Assembly: GCA_032622095.1 (NCBI GenBank)
Contig: CP136062.1
Coordinates: 159,024,875 to 159,088,874 of the forward strand
DNA length: 64,000 nucleotides
Origin: Siphonodentalium dalli
Taxonomy: Eukaryota > Mollusca > Scaphopoda > Gadilida > Siphonodentaliidae
Direction of reading: 5' to 3'
Of the stretch, positions 1-10,825 are shown piece after piece. Position 1 is the stretch's first letter. Every line of letters starts with the position of its first letter. The notes below the pieces were generated by a model. It made no database searches. It saw only the letters and a program-made list of their open reading frames with translations, and was not told the origin of the DNA. The position numbers were made by a program, and so were the translations under genes.

Positions 1-24
1 AAGTGTTCTAAATAATTTTGCACA

Positions 25-440
25 TTTCATGACTGGAGCTTCCTGAAATTTAGCGAAAACACTGTACCAATGCATTCTCTTATATATGACAGTCTCCCAT
101 AGGCAGACTCACATATTTAAGAGAATTCATTGGCCTAACAACATTTATCTTGACCATGCAAGCCAGTGGATTCTTTTATATTTACAACCTGCCATATTGG
201 AGACCATTATTTATGATTAATCCTTCCATAATTGGAGCTTCATGAAATTTTTTGAAAACTTGTGCCAATGCATTCTCTTATATATGCGAGTCTCCAATAG
301 GATGCCTTGCATATATAAGAGAATGCATTAAGCTAACAATACTTATATTGAACTTCTAAGCCAGTGCAGTCTCTTATATTTAAGATTGTATATATGCGAG
401 ATTCATATAAATAAAAGAATGCATACGCATGACTGGTTGT
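25..440. mobile_element. Two family B foldback fragments
   Basis: 'catgactggagcttcctgaa' at 28 and a weaker repeat at 235 each precede gcattctcttatatatg palindromes. They resemble the complete family B elements at 3188, 9558, 23997 and 30495 but are degraded. Confidence 0.65.
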
Positions 441-865
441 TTTTTCTATTTATGCCCCAACATTTGTTAAACAGACAAAAATGCCAAAAAATGGCATTTT
501 TGGAAAAGTATCAAGACTGAAGGAGTAATCTCAGTCATAAGTTAATTTTATTCAACAAAACACCAACAAAAAAAATGCCATAAGAAAAACAGGGTAAACA
601 GGGTATATGGATTTCAATTTGCTCTGGAGGTGGGGGGGGGGGGTGGTTAATATATATTCAGACACATATGATACTTTTTTACATTTTACCATTTCTGCGA
701 TTCACCCACCCCCTCAACCAATTTCTTTCCCTCTTTACAATTGTTTTCCCAAAGCATTTTTCAACACCCCTCCCCATCTGTCTGTCTGAATATATATGTG
801 GAGATTCTATGAGGAAACAACTATTTTTTACCATCTTACCATCCGCCCAGAACATTAAACCTTTC
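441..865. other. No gene seen; G-run and low-complexity DNA
   Basis: The stretch has a poly-G run at about 634-643 and a short inverted pair (tatatattcagacacatatg near 651 and tgtctgaatatatatgtg near 783). Open frames here lack any family signature. Confidence 0.5.
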
Positions 866-1187
866 TAAGGCTGAAGGGGTCACTCTCACCAAAAAAAGTG
901 CTGAAGGGTACACATGGTTTGAAAATGTGCTGAAGGTTTGTGATCGCCACTAACACCGTTACTTAAACTGTGTTTCTGAAAGTCTGACGCCCATGAGCAG
1001 TTTGTTTTCAGTTCATTTTCTGTTCATTGGAACGTAATCAATTATTTTCTAACAGAAATCATGGCAGATACGAAATCTAAACGTCATTTAGAACGACATT
1101 TCAAACCCTGTATACCATTCAGCACATTTTCAAATCCTGTGTACCCTTCAGCACTTTTTTTGGTGAGAGTGACACCTTCAGCCTTAC
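866..1187. mobile_element. Foldback MITE with long inverted arms
   Basis: The left arm 'aaggctgaaggggtcactct' ... 'aaaaaaagtgctgaagggta' is complemented at the right end. Arms are about 75 bp around a roughly 170-bp centre. A second-copy search would define the termini. Confidence 0.8.
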
Positions 1188-1409
1188 TAAGTTAGATACA
1201 TGTAGGTCTACCATTACATATAACGCTGTAAGGCAATAAAAACCAATTATGCTTTAAAGCGTAATGGAGTTACGCTTAAGCATAATCAGCCATTACATGT
1301 TAGATTGATCTCCCATATAGTACTTAATATATGCAATGACAATGTTGTTGTTTGAGCCATCCAAATGATTTTGGAGTATAAATATAAGCAGCAAGCGAAA
1401 TAATTGAAA

Positions 1410-1810
1410 AAAATTTATTATATATGATAAACAAGCATAAATTATAAATAGTTCAGCAATAGTTCCTTGTTAGCATTGTTGAAAACACCCCATACTGTTG
1501 TTCCCCTCGCAGAGCAGATAGAAAACCGTCAATGTCACTGATATCAACAACCGACTGTTCCAGGTGGTTCCATTCCACAGTTGTTTTAACAAAGAAGGAG
1601 TTTTCGTATTGTGAGCTGCTAGTACGCAGAAGTTGGAACGATTCTGTGTTGGTACACACCTCCTTCTCCACCGGATTTTGACTGACACGTACAGTCCTCA
1701 AATTTTTTTGGCTGTAGCCTGTATTTGCCTTGTGTTTTAGATAATCAGGCTTATGAAGTGCTGGGAGCAACCCCATGACTATTTTGTGGTATTTAACCAG
1801 TCGCTGTTCT
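1410..1810 (-). pseudogene. LINE reverse-transcriptase ORF, C-terminal fragment
   Basis: The minus strand 1776-1453 encodes QLLRTSSSQYENSFFVKTTV then EWNHLEQSVVDISDIDGFL. The pattern F-x2-T-x3-WN-x-L...F is the extreme C-terminus of many CR1/Jockey/RTE-type ORF2 proteins after the reverse transcriptase. The upstream catalytic part is missing, so it is a 5'-truncated, dead copy. Clade not determined. Confidence 0.65.
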
Positions 1811-1930
1811 TTCCTTCTGGGAGCTTTACCTCAGACAGCATGTGTGTGACTGATCCATCATCTCGTCTGTATATGTTCTTTTCTGTATCTGTTCTTTGAG
1901 TTTAAGAGAGATCTCGAGGTCAAGTGACCA

Positions 1931-2478
1931 ATTTTGAATGGGGATTTCCATGCAAATCTTTAGAGCAAAATTTAGAGTTGCACATACCTCTGAGTGTGAC
2001 TTGATGTAGTATTGAAAACAACAGGTATTTACAGGGACGCCAGAAGCATCAAAGGGCAAGGGGGCAAACCAACCAGGAGGGCACTTTTCGGGTACCCACT
2101 GGCCTCACCTGAGTCAGGTCAGCAAGGGGGGCAAGTGCCCCCGTATGTCCCCCTTCTCTGGCGTCCCTGGGTATTTATCTGGCGACTGGCGGGTCCAATT
2201 GGAACTTGTTCCATTATAAATTATAATGTTGGTGTATTTATTTTTGAATTTTATATTGATATTTCGAATCTGACAAATATAAGTTATGTAGGTCAAGTGA
2301 TATGTAATTCCAGAAAAAAATTCTCAAAAATATATTTATAGCAAAATTTTATAATTTACGAAGCGGACCCACCAGATAAATACCTGTTGTCTAGTACCAC
2401 ATCAAGTCACACTCAGAAGTATATGCAACTCTTTAACTTTTGCTCCGCAGATTTGCATGGAAATCCCCATTCAAAATC
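1931..2478. mobile_element. Foldback element of about 550 bp
   Basis: Arms 'ttttgaatggggatttccat' ... 'tctgagtgtgacttgatgt' are complemented at 2388-2478. The centre has an inner inverted pair built on 'cagggacgccag' and 'ctggcgtccctg'. Confidence 0.78.
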
Positions 2479-2479
2479 C

Positions 2480-3187
2480 ACCACGGCGGAAGACACACAC
2501 CATTCGTTGCTCTTTCCAATTTTTCGGCATCTTCCCGCTTACGAAAACTTCTTATTTGATCGCATTTTGCCAATTTAAGCTCAATATATCTCAGTCTTTT
2601 TCTAACGATATCCTGACAGTGAAACCATTCTTGACAGAACACAGGGATATCCCCAATCTATTTATAGCATATCAGGCTGTATCAGGGGAGATAAACCATG
2701 CATGCAGTTTATAGAAGTGTTAGGAACAGGCAGTAAACAGCTGATTTCAACAACAACAACATGGTGGCGATTATTTTTGAGTCCCTTTAAGTCATTCAAC
2801 ACAGATTTGAACACCAGGTTTGAAGGGTTGGTTCCAAAAATGGCCCTTCTATCTGTAAATGCCAGGAAATATTGTTTTTTAAGTTATATTTCTATGGTCT
2901 GACACTGAACATTAGTTAATATATAAATAAAAAATGACGGATGTGTAATTGAAAGTGATTTTGGAGCACCCACAACCCACAGGATAACGAAACTTAAGAA
3001 ATTGATTTTCTTTGATGATTTAGCGGTAACACCAGATCGGATGCATCAAACCTTTGATATGCGATAGTGTAATTGAAATCCTAAGGGCTCCCTGTCTAAT
3101 AACAAAGCAACACATAATTATGGTGAAGTTTCATGCTTTAGTAAGTAAAGTCACAAAAAATCGTATTTATTTTGGTCTGATTGTCTC
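2480..3187. other. No gene recognised
   Basis: Short open frames on both strands have no recognisable domain, splice pattern or repeat structure. Confidence 0.4.
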
Positions 3188-3423
3188 TTAACCCTTTCAT
3201 GATGAACGCTGCACTGATGCAACATTAAAGATCATGTGCCAATGCATTCTTGTATATATACGAGTCTCCCATAGGGAGCTTCGTATATATATAAAAGAAT
3301 GCACTGGCTTACAAAGTCAAGGTAAATATTGATAGACCAATGTATTTTCTTATATATGCAAGAGAATGCATTGGCACAGGTTTTTTGCAAAATTTCAGGA
3401 AGCTCCAGTCATGAACAGGTTAA
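3188..3423. mobile_element. TTAA-flanked foldback element, family B, near-complete
   Basis: TTAACCCTTTCATGA at the left and TCATGAACAGGTTAA at the right, with nested gcattc-tatatatg palindromes. TTAA edges and CCCTTT termini resemble piggyBac-type non-autonomous elements. A separate hairpin abuts at 3424. Confidence 0.78.
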
Positions 3424-3535
3424 TGGTAATGCCACAGGCACCTGGAGAAATTTACTAAAATACCAATACAGACTATACACTGGTATAGTCTATATTAGTA
3501 TTTTAGTAATTTTCCCCAGGCGCCTGTGGGTAATG
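3424..3535. repeat. Hairpin of about 110 bp
   Basis: 'taatgccacaggcacctgga' and 'actaaaatacca' reappear complemented as 'tattttagt' and 'caggcgcctgtgggtaatg'. The palindrome centre is near 3480. Confidence 0.75.
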
Positions 3536-3657
3536 CATCATGACTTATGTACTGCCACAAATACTATAAAAAGGTAGTACTTAAAATGCGATTATATATA
3601 ACATAAATGTTGTCATAATTATGTTGACAGTGACCATCAAGTGCATGATATACCAAA

Positions 3658-4078
3658 ATTTAACATGGTGATGCACCCTAATTTAACATGGTGATGCACC
3701 CTAATTTAACATGGTGATGCACCCTAATTTAACATGGTGATGCACCCTAATTTAACATGGTGATGCACCCTAATTTAACATGGTGATGCACCCTAATTTA
3801 ACATGGCGATGCACCCTAATTTAACATGGTGATGCGCCCTAATTTAACATGGTGATGCACCCTAATTTAACATGGTGATGCACCCTAATTTAACATGGTG
3901 ATGCACCCTAAATTAACATGGTGATGCACCCTAATTTAACATGGTGATGCACCCTAATTTAACATGGTGATGCACCCTAATTTAACATGGTGATGCACCC
4001 TAATTTAACATGGTGATGCGCCCTAATTTAACATGGTGATGCACCCTAATTTAACATGGTGATGCACCCTAATTTCTG
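3658..4078. repeat. 23-bp minisatellite, about 18 copies
   Basis: Unit aatttaacatggtgatgcaccct repeats head to tail with only a few changes (catggcgatg, atgcgccc, aaattaac). There are no unique spacers, so it is not a CRISPR array. Confidence 0.95.
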
Positions 4079-4449
4079 TGCATTATGATTGTGATTTCCC
4101 CCCCCCCCCGAGTACCTCCTTCCAAAAACCCTATAACTGAGCAACAAATCTTTAAAGTATCATAGTTTAGTCACTAAGGTCACAATTCCACCCATAAAGG
4201 ACTCACTAATGCTACAAAAAAATCTGACCCTTTACTTTATATATGAGAGAAATGTAAATAACACCATGATACAAGCACTAGATGAAATTTCCTTTTTTAT
4301 CCCAAAACAGTTTTTTATAAAAATTAATTAAATAAATGCACATCTATTCCAATAATACATGTATGATCTAATAAATATGAAAAATAAATGCTAACAATAC
4401 AGGTGAATGATCATGGTATTAATTTCAAGTTTAACCCAATCTTTACTAA
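4079..4449. other. No gene recognised; short C-run
   Basis: A poly-C tract at about 4098-4109, then AT-rich DNA without coding signature. Confidence 0.4.
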
Positions 4450-4665
4450 ATACTCATTATTGACGGGCCTCAGGAAATGTTCAGATATTAAGTTCACTAA
4501 CGACATTATGTTGAACTTATTATCTGAACATTTCCCACTAATCAATGGGAATCCTCCTCAACTTATCTGTCGTCTGCTTATTTCCTGAACATCCCTCCTA
4601 ATGAATAATAGACAATCCCTATGTATACTTTTTTAAATGGATGGGAGAATCCATTTAGAAAATAA
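4450..4665. mobile_element. Small hairpin element, 'gggagaatccatttag' family
   Basis: 'aggaaatgttcagatattaa' pairs with 'ttattatctgaacatttccc', followed by 'caatccctatgtatactttt' and 'gggagaatccatttag'. Relatives at 5960-6095, 22490-22585, 23740-23995 and 26985-27170 keep the same order of blocks. Confidence 0.65.
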
Positions 4666-4848
4666 GAATATGATATTTCATTATTGGACAGTTATTAATA
4701 ACGAAAATAAGAACGAAGTCAATATATTTTTACATGTACTTTGGTTCGATGTCATTTGACAACTGCGAAGAGAATTTAGCAAAATTTATTTCAATTGGTG
4801 AGTAAATTTTGGCCCAGCACAGCACAGACCCCAGAGACATGGCAACAG

Positions 4849-5690
4849 GGGGGGGGGGGGGGGGGGGGGTTTGGGGGGGGGGGGTGTCTCACTTTGGTCA
4901 AAATTTTCAACAGTTGGAAATTTCATACCTGCCAAAACATTAGTTGGAAATTTCACACCAACAATAGGTTGAAAATGTTCTTGTAGTTTGATTTTCAAAC
5001 AATTTATTGTGGGGAATTAATTGTTTTTGGACCAATATTTGCATATTTTCCTATTTTGGACTGAAATGGCCATCCGTTGGAAATTTTCCAACCGTAAGGG
5101 GGGGTGACAGGTTGGAAATTTCCAACACTTGGAAAGATTGTGTCCTGGTCCCTCCCCACATGGCCAGTCAAAAACTGCTAGTTAATTTAAGAAAACAATA
5201 TTGTCATACATTTGTTCAAAATTGTCATTGGAATTGTCATCAGTTGGAAATTTTCCATACTAAGTGGGGGTGTCAGGTTTGAAATTTCCAACTCTAGGAA
5301 GACTTGAGGCTAGTCTAGATGCTAGGATTTTGCGACTTTCTTGTTCAGATTTCAAAAATGGTCGGCCCGGTGTGTCATTGTCCCTCCCCCTGACCAACAC
5401 AAGACTGCTAATTAGTTTAACAAAACAATATTTAACTACATTTGGTCAAACTTGTGGACTGAAATGGTCATCAGTTGGAGAATTTTCCAACCTGAGGGGG
5501 AGTATGAAGTTTGAAATTTCCCACACTAGGAAAGCTTCAGTTGAGGCCAGTCTAGATGCTAGGATTTGCGATTTTCTCGTATAGTTTTCAAAATTTTCTC
5601 ACATTGGGCCAAACAACCATGGTGGGCCCGGTGTGTCCTGGTCTCTTGCCCGTAGCCATGTGTATTATTTGTCTGGAGTTAGACCACTAG
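4849..5690. repeat. G-runs and a diverged tandem repeat of about 200 bp
   Basis: G-tracts at 4850-4883 precede roughly three units containing 'actgaaatgg-catc-gttgga', 'attttcca', 'gggggtg-caggtt', 'gaaatttccaac' and 'gaggc-agtctagatgctagg'. Frames in it are shadows of the repeat. Confidence 0.7.
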
Positions 5691-6380
5691 ATGTTAGAAT
5701 TTATGCAATTTTCAGGTTAAAAAAATATTTGAATGTTTTAATACGGGGAATATAGAACCATACATGGTTTATGAATATATAGGATATTAGGCCTGAGCAC
5801 TGAGGTGCAAGTGGGGATGCATATGGAATTATGCAAAACTTGTGTTTGGTCTGATTCTGATTTAAGGGGGGGGGGGGGGTGCAGTTGGAATTAGCCCCCC
5901 CAACGGAGACCCTCTAGCCATGTCCCTGACAGACCCCTGCAGTTGTATCTTTCTGTGCTAAAGATGAGTAGTTCCTAGGAAATTTCCAGATAATAAGTTC
6001 AACAAACTTGCTCAATTTTCCAGAAAACCCCTCCAAATGAATAATAAAACATTCCAATATATACTGGATGGGAGAATCCATTTAGTACAGAGAGGGTTAA
6101 CCAGACATCATTCATGCAAATTATCTAAAGACTGAATGAATGAAAACCATAACGAGAGAATAAACGTAAAATATTCTGCAAGTGTAAAATAAAAACCATT
6201 TTTTTTTTAAATATCTAAACAGAACCAGGATCAGGGAACGCCAATAATGAAATTGGATAACTTTCTTGGATGACATGGCAATTGTTTTTCCAGAATTGTG
6301 TGATTAATTATTGTTCCGAATTCTTTATCTTTGTCAATATCTCCATCCAGCCATTTATCTTATTTTATGCCCAACAGATT
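5691..6380. other. No gene; G-run and decayed hairpin-element fragment
   Basis: A poly-G tract near 5867-5878 and a fragment of the 'gggagaatccatttag' family at 5960-6095. Confidence 0.45.
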
Positions 6381-6605
6381 ATATGCATCAAACGAATGAA
6401 TTTGAGTCATTGATTAGTGCAAAATACACTCATGTGCTCTATGAATGATGCAAACAACATGGTAATTATACTGAAAATGAATTTATGACTCCAGCCATGT
6501 ATTCATTTTCATTATAATTCTTGTCATGCTGTTTGCATCGTTCGTAGAGCACATGAGTGTATTTTGCACTAATGAATGACTCAAATTCATTCATTTGTTG
6601 CATAT
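6381..6605. mobile_element. Palindromic element of about 225 bp
   Basis: 'acgaatgaatttgagtcatt' and 'gtgcaaaatacactcatgtg' at the left recur complemented at 6540-6600. The two arms cover nearly the whole element. Confidence 0.85.
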
Positions 6606-7070
6606 ATTCTGTTGAGTATAAAAGGAGATGGTCCCAAAAATGGCCGGATTAAGTGAAATAATGATGTTAAATGTATTCAATCCGATCAGACGGTTCCCAT
6701 ATCATCAAGTTACAACAAAAACATTTCTTCAAAATACGCTTTTGTTATCAGAATCGATTAATTACAACAAAATAATGCTAACCGCTGTCAACTATGTATA
6801 AAATTTCCCCAAGACGTGTTATTTATCAAATATGGCCATATTATCATTTGAGTATCACGAAATTTGGCTGTATTAATACCATTTAATTTTAGAATTATCC
6901 ATCTTCATCCGCAATTTTGTCTGAGACCGTGGATTTGACGGCTCTTTTCTGGGCCACATATAATTCCACATTTCGAGAAATGGGTGGGTTCCTCAACTGG
7001 AATCAAATATTTTTTACCCCCGAAACCAAAGAAATAGTAATTTGGGAGCGTTATTTCAGATTATGCATCT
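6606..7070. mobile_element. Decayed TTAA/AGGTACTC-family element
   Basis: It shares 'aatccgatcaga-ggt', 'ttctgggccacat', 'gggttcctc' and 'ccaaagaaatagtaatt' with the complete element at 62763-63239. Ends are eroded. Confidence 0.55.
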
Positions 7071-7210
7071 TTAACCCTTTACCCAACAGAAGGGCCCTGT
7101 GCCAATGCATTCTCTTATATATGCGAGTCGACCATAGGTCGCCTCGCATATATAAGAGAATGCATTGGCTTAACACATTAAAAATTATAAAATTGTTAAA
7201 GAATGTAAGA
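7071..7210. mobile_element. Truncated family A TTAA element
   Basis: It starts TTAACCCTTTACCCAACAG and keeps one 62-bp palindrome and the 'aaaattgttaaagaatgtaag' spacer, then stops. Same family as 8946-9364. Confidence 0.8.
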
Positions 7211-8537
7211 AACGAGAGGCCGATCACGATCGGCAGATGTTAACCCATCCCTTGGCGATAAAAATTTAATATGATCGGATAAATGAGAGTTTTGGTGTTG
7301 AATTATAGAGTATACTGTTATGTACTATTATAGACAAATGTACATAACACAAATTATTGGAATTTATGGGTCACTGGCAATTATAAGAGAATGCTCTGGT
7401 ACAGGATCTGTAATGCTAAACCACCACAGCCAGCAAGCCCATGGGTTAAATGTGTAGGTGTGACCTGGACATGGAATACTTGGGTTAAGAGAGTCCAATT
7501 TAAGTTTACAATAATAATGTGTCCTAGTATACAGATAAGCAACCTCACCACTGACCCATTAATATCAATTATATAGCAGAGCTGTCAAAATATCACAGGA
7601 ATTGTTTATGTTGAACACTGACCTCTATTAAACCAATAACAATTATAATGATATCAGACCATCTGAAGATAATAACTCTGCAGCAGAGATGTCTACTGTT
7701 AATAGCATGTGATGTTTTTTGTTGAATCTTTATTTTAAATTAGATACCATAGCCTTCTTTATCAGATTATTTTCACATTGGCATAAGAGACATCAGAAAA
7801 TAATATAGCCTTATCAATAGCTAATTAGTCCAAAGGCAATTGGTGAATTGGATTTTAATGTTGCTCCAAACAGATTTACCAGTACATAACACAAGATTTT
7901 GGACCGATTTAATCAAATTTGGTGTGGTGATTCGGGGTACCCTTGGCAGAGTTATAATGGTGTTAGTTTTTCAAATTTGTTTAACTTAAAAACTTTTTAA
8001 TTATTTAAAAAAATTAAAGGTCCACATTGGAAATCTTTTTATCAACTTTTATCATAACCATCAATATCTAAATGAAAACAAATGACAATGTCAATGACAT
8101 TTTTTTTATTATTATTATAAAAGTTAAAAGTAAATTTTGTTTTAAATCGATTTTTTTTTTCAATTTTTTTTCTCGAAAAAGGGTCATAACTCCTTTAAAA
8201 TTAATCGGATCAAACCCATATTCGAACTCGATCTGTATTTTGGGCTGTGAAACTCACATACCAAATTTGGTTCCAATCAGATAAAAAAATGTTTGAGTTA
8301 TGGCAGAATGCGTGAATTCTAAGTTGAAAAAGGGCCATAACTCTGTAACAAAACCTCGGATCAAACCCAAATTCGAACTCGATCTGTATTTTGGGCTGAG
8401 AAACCCATATACAAAATTTGGTTTCGATCGGATAAAAAATGTTGGAGTTATCGCATTACTCGTAAAGTGTCTATGGACAGACGGACAGACAGACAGACAG
8501 ACGGACGAGTGGTCAATCCGGGCAATATGGGTAAACA
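7211..8537. repeat. No gene; diverged 'ggccataactc' repeat block
   Basis: 7211-7850 shows nothing recognisable. From about 8160 two units repeat 'gggtcataactcc/gggccataactct', 'atcaaaccca-attcgaactc' and 'gatctgtattttgggctg', ending in a gacagacagacagac tract (8477-8505). This pattern is frequent in molluscan genomes. Confidence 0.6.
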
Positions 8538-8798
8538 TAAAAATGGTAAAAAGTGTTAAATATTTTTTTTTTTTAGGCCAATGCATTCTCTTATATATGC
8601 GAGGCGACCTATGGTCGACTCGCATATATAAGAGAATGCATTGGCACAGGGCATAACTGTAACTATCACAATGTGGTCAAGTAGCCGGTTCCAATGATAT
8701 CCATATTTGTATGGTTCTATTGAGACAGACCGAAGATATTTTAGGCTGTTGAAGCTTTATTTGGCCGGTTTTGGCCGCTTTGTTGGGTTAAGGGTTAA
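8538..8798. mobile_element. Half of a family A TTAA element
   Basis: The right half: one 62-bp palindrome, then 'cacaatgtggtcaag', 'tgagacagaccgaagatatt', 'tttggccggttttggccg' and GTTGGG-TTAAGGGTTAA. The first palindrome and left TIR are absent. Confidence 0.8.
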
Positions 8799-8945
8799 GG
8801 GTAAATGTGCAAAAAAAAGTATGTAAAAACATCACCGCTAAGAAAAACATGGAGAAATAGATCAACTTTGTTCTTATAATCATTATTGATAGTTCACCAA
8901 TAACAAAATTTTGCATGTTGAAATAATTGTAATGTAAACAAAACT

Positions 8946-9364
8946 CTTAACCCTTTACCCAACAAACCGGCCAAAACCGGCCAAATAAAGCTTCAACAGC
9001 CTAAAATATCTTCGGTCTGTCTCAATAGAACCATACAAATATGGATATCATTGGAACCGGCTCATTGACCACATTGTGATGGTTACAGTTATGCCCTGTG
9101 CCAATGCATTCTCTTATATATGCGAGTCGACCATAGGTCGCCTCGCATATATAAGAGAATGCATTGGCCTAAAAAAAATCTTTTTTTAACACGTTTTACC
9201 ATTTTTTCTTACATTCTTTAACAATTTTATAATTTTTATTGTGTTAAGCCAATGCATTCTCTTATATATGCGAGTCAACCATAATATGCGAGGCGACCTA
9301 TGGTCGACTCGCATATATAAGAGAATGCATTGGCACAGGGCCGTTCTGTTGGGTAAAGGGTTAA
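8946..9364. mobile_element. Complete family A TTAA element (piggyBac-type MITE)
   Basis: TTAA|CCCTTTACCCAACA at the left, TGTTGGGTAAAGGG|TTAA at the right. Inside are two 62-bp palindromes built from gcattctcttatatatgcga, separated by an A/T-rich spacer, plus a unique block 'aagcttcaacagcctaaaat'. TTAA targets with CCCTTT termini are typical of piggyBac-like elements. The second palindrome carries a small internal duplication. No ORF, so non-autonomous. Confidence 0.88.
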
Positions 9365-9557
9365 AGTGATTAGTCAACAAACATCGCTAATCGTGTAGTA
9401 AGTTAAAATGTTTTAGTCTGAATATGATTTTCAGAATATTTCTCCATGCTTTGACCTTTTCCAATGTTTGCTGTCAAGTCATGATTAATCTTTGGTATCT
9501 TCCCACTGTTTACATAACAATGGTTTTGGCATGGAAAATCTCATTATTGGAGAGTTA

Positions 9558-9819
9558 TTAACACTTCCATGACTGGAGCTTCATGAATTTTTGCGAAAAC
9601 CTTTTGCAATGTATTCTCTTATATGTGCAAGTTTCCCATAGGGAGCCTCACATATATAAGAGAATACATTGGCCTAACAAATATTTATGTTGACCTTGTA
9701 AGCCAATGCATTCTCTTATATATGCGAGCCTACCAATGGGAGACTCATACATATAAGATAATGCATTGGCACCAGATCTTTAATGCTGCACCAATGCAGC
9801 TCCCGTCATCAAAGGGTTG
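9558..9819. mobile_element. Family B TTAA foldback element
   Basis: TTAACACTTCCATGACTGG to 'cccgtcatcaaagggttga', containing two gcattctcttatata palindromes. Confidence 0.72.
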
Positions 9820-10423
9820 ATAATGAAAATAAATCATTTCTCGGTTATTTCTGAGTTATTTCTCAAATGGATGGAGACACATGAATTAAAATAAAAATCT
9901 AAAATTTTTACAGTGATTGGTAAATTTATATGCAATAGACATTGAAGTTGGTACTAACAAATGATATCACATGTACATGTATTGAGAACCCAACAAAAAA
10001 CACATAAAATGATCAAACAAGAAAATCACCAGGCATGGCATAACACATGTTCTTTAAACCCCTTCAATAGGTTCATGACGGGAGCTGTGCTGGTGCAGCA
10101 TTATTGATCCTGTGCAAGTGCATTTTCTTATATATGCCAGTCTCCCATAGGGAGCCTCGCATGTATAAGAGAATGCACTGGCTTACAGAAAATTTATGTA
10201 TCTACATGTACTAGTAATAAAATAAATATTATTTAACAGGACTTTTATTTAAAATGAGCCGCTGTATCAGTAAACAGCAACAAAAATCGAACAAAATACA
10301 AAAAAATAATATTTTATGCAACATCGTGATGCATACTATTCCAAAGTTGTACCATTTCGTGCGATTTGTTTTTTGAAATCAAAGGCATAATCTGCATACT
10401 TTAGTGCGCCTGTTATTTGGAGA
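9820..10423. other. No gene; partial family B element
   Basis: 10055-10196 keeps 'ttcatgacgggagctgtgct' and one palindrome arm pair. The rest is AT-rich without coding signal. Confidence 0.5.
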
Positions 10424-10825
10424 ATGAGGTCCCCAGAGGGTGAGTTTAGTGACAATATCCTGCATAGCAGGCTAGCATCACTAAATTCACCCTCTGGGGA
10501 CCTCATTCTGCTTAGGCCTCATCTTCTCTGGAAAATTTCTTTATATTATCATATTTCTATAGAAACTTCTTCATATAGATTCTATTTCATTTTTAGTTTA
10601 GTTTCTCTATATCCCCAAATTGTCAGACGACACACATTGCATAAACGGGGTTCCCAATGGTGTACATCACAATATTCACCATTTGGGAACTTCAAGTTGA
10701 GTCTATGTCTCCCATATCAGATGAGGCCATGAAGAATGAGGTTCCCAGATGGTGAATTTACTGATGCTAGCATGCTATGTGGGACAGAGTCACTAAATTC
10801 ACAATCTGGGGACCTCATTCTGCAA
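10424..10825. repeat. Two family C hairpins ('gaatgaggtccccagag')
   Basis: Each hairpin of about 90 bp reads 'gaatgaggtccccagagggt', 'gaattta-tga', a short loop with 'gctagcat', then the complement. Copies at 10421-10512 and 10733-10822. Further copies: 14670-14765, 14965-15060, 19457-19550, 27527-27625, 27627-27723, 30318-30376 (partial) and 31345-31397 (half). Confidence 0.85.

Noticed and set aside
3658-4078. CRISPR array
   Set aside because: Repeats are contiguous without spacers and the genome is clearly animal.
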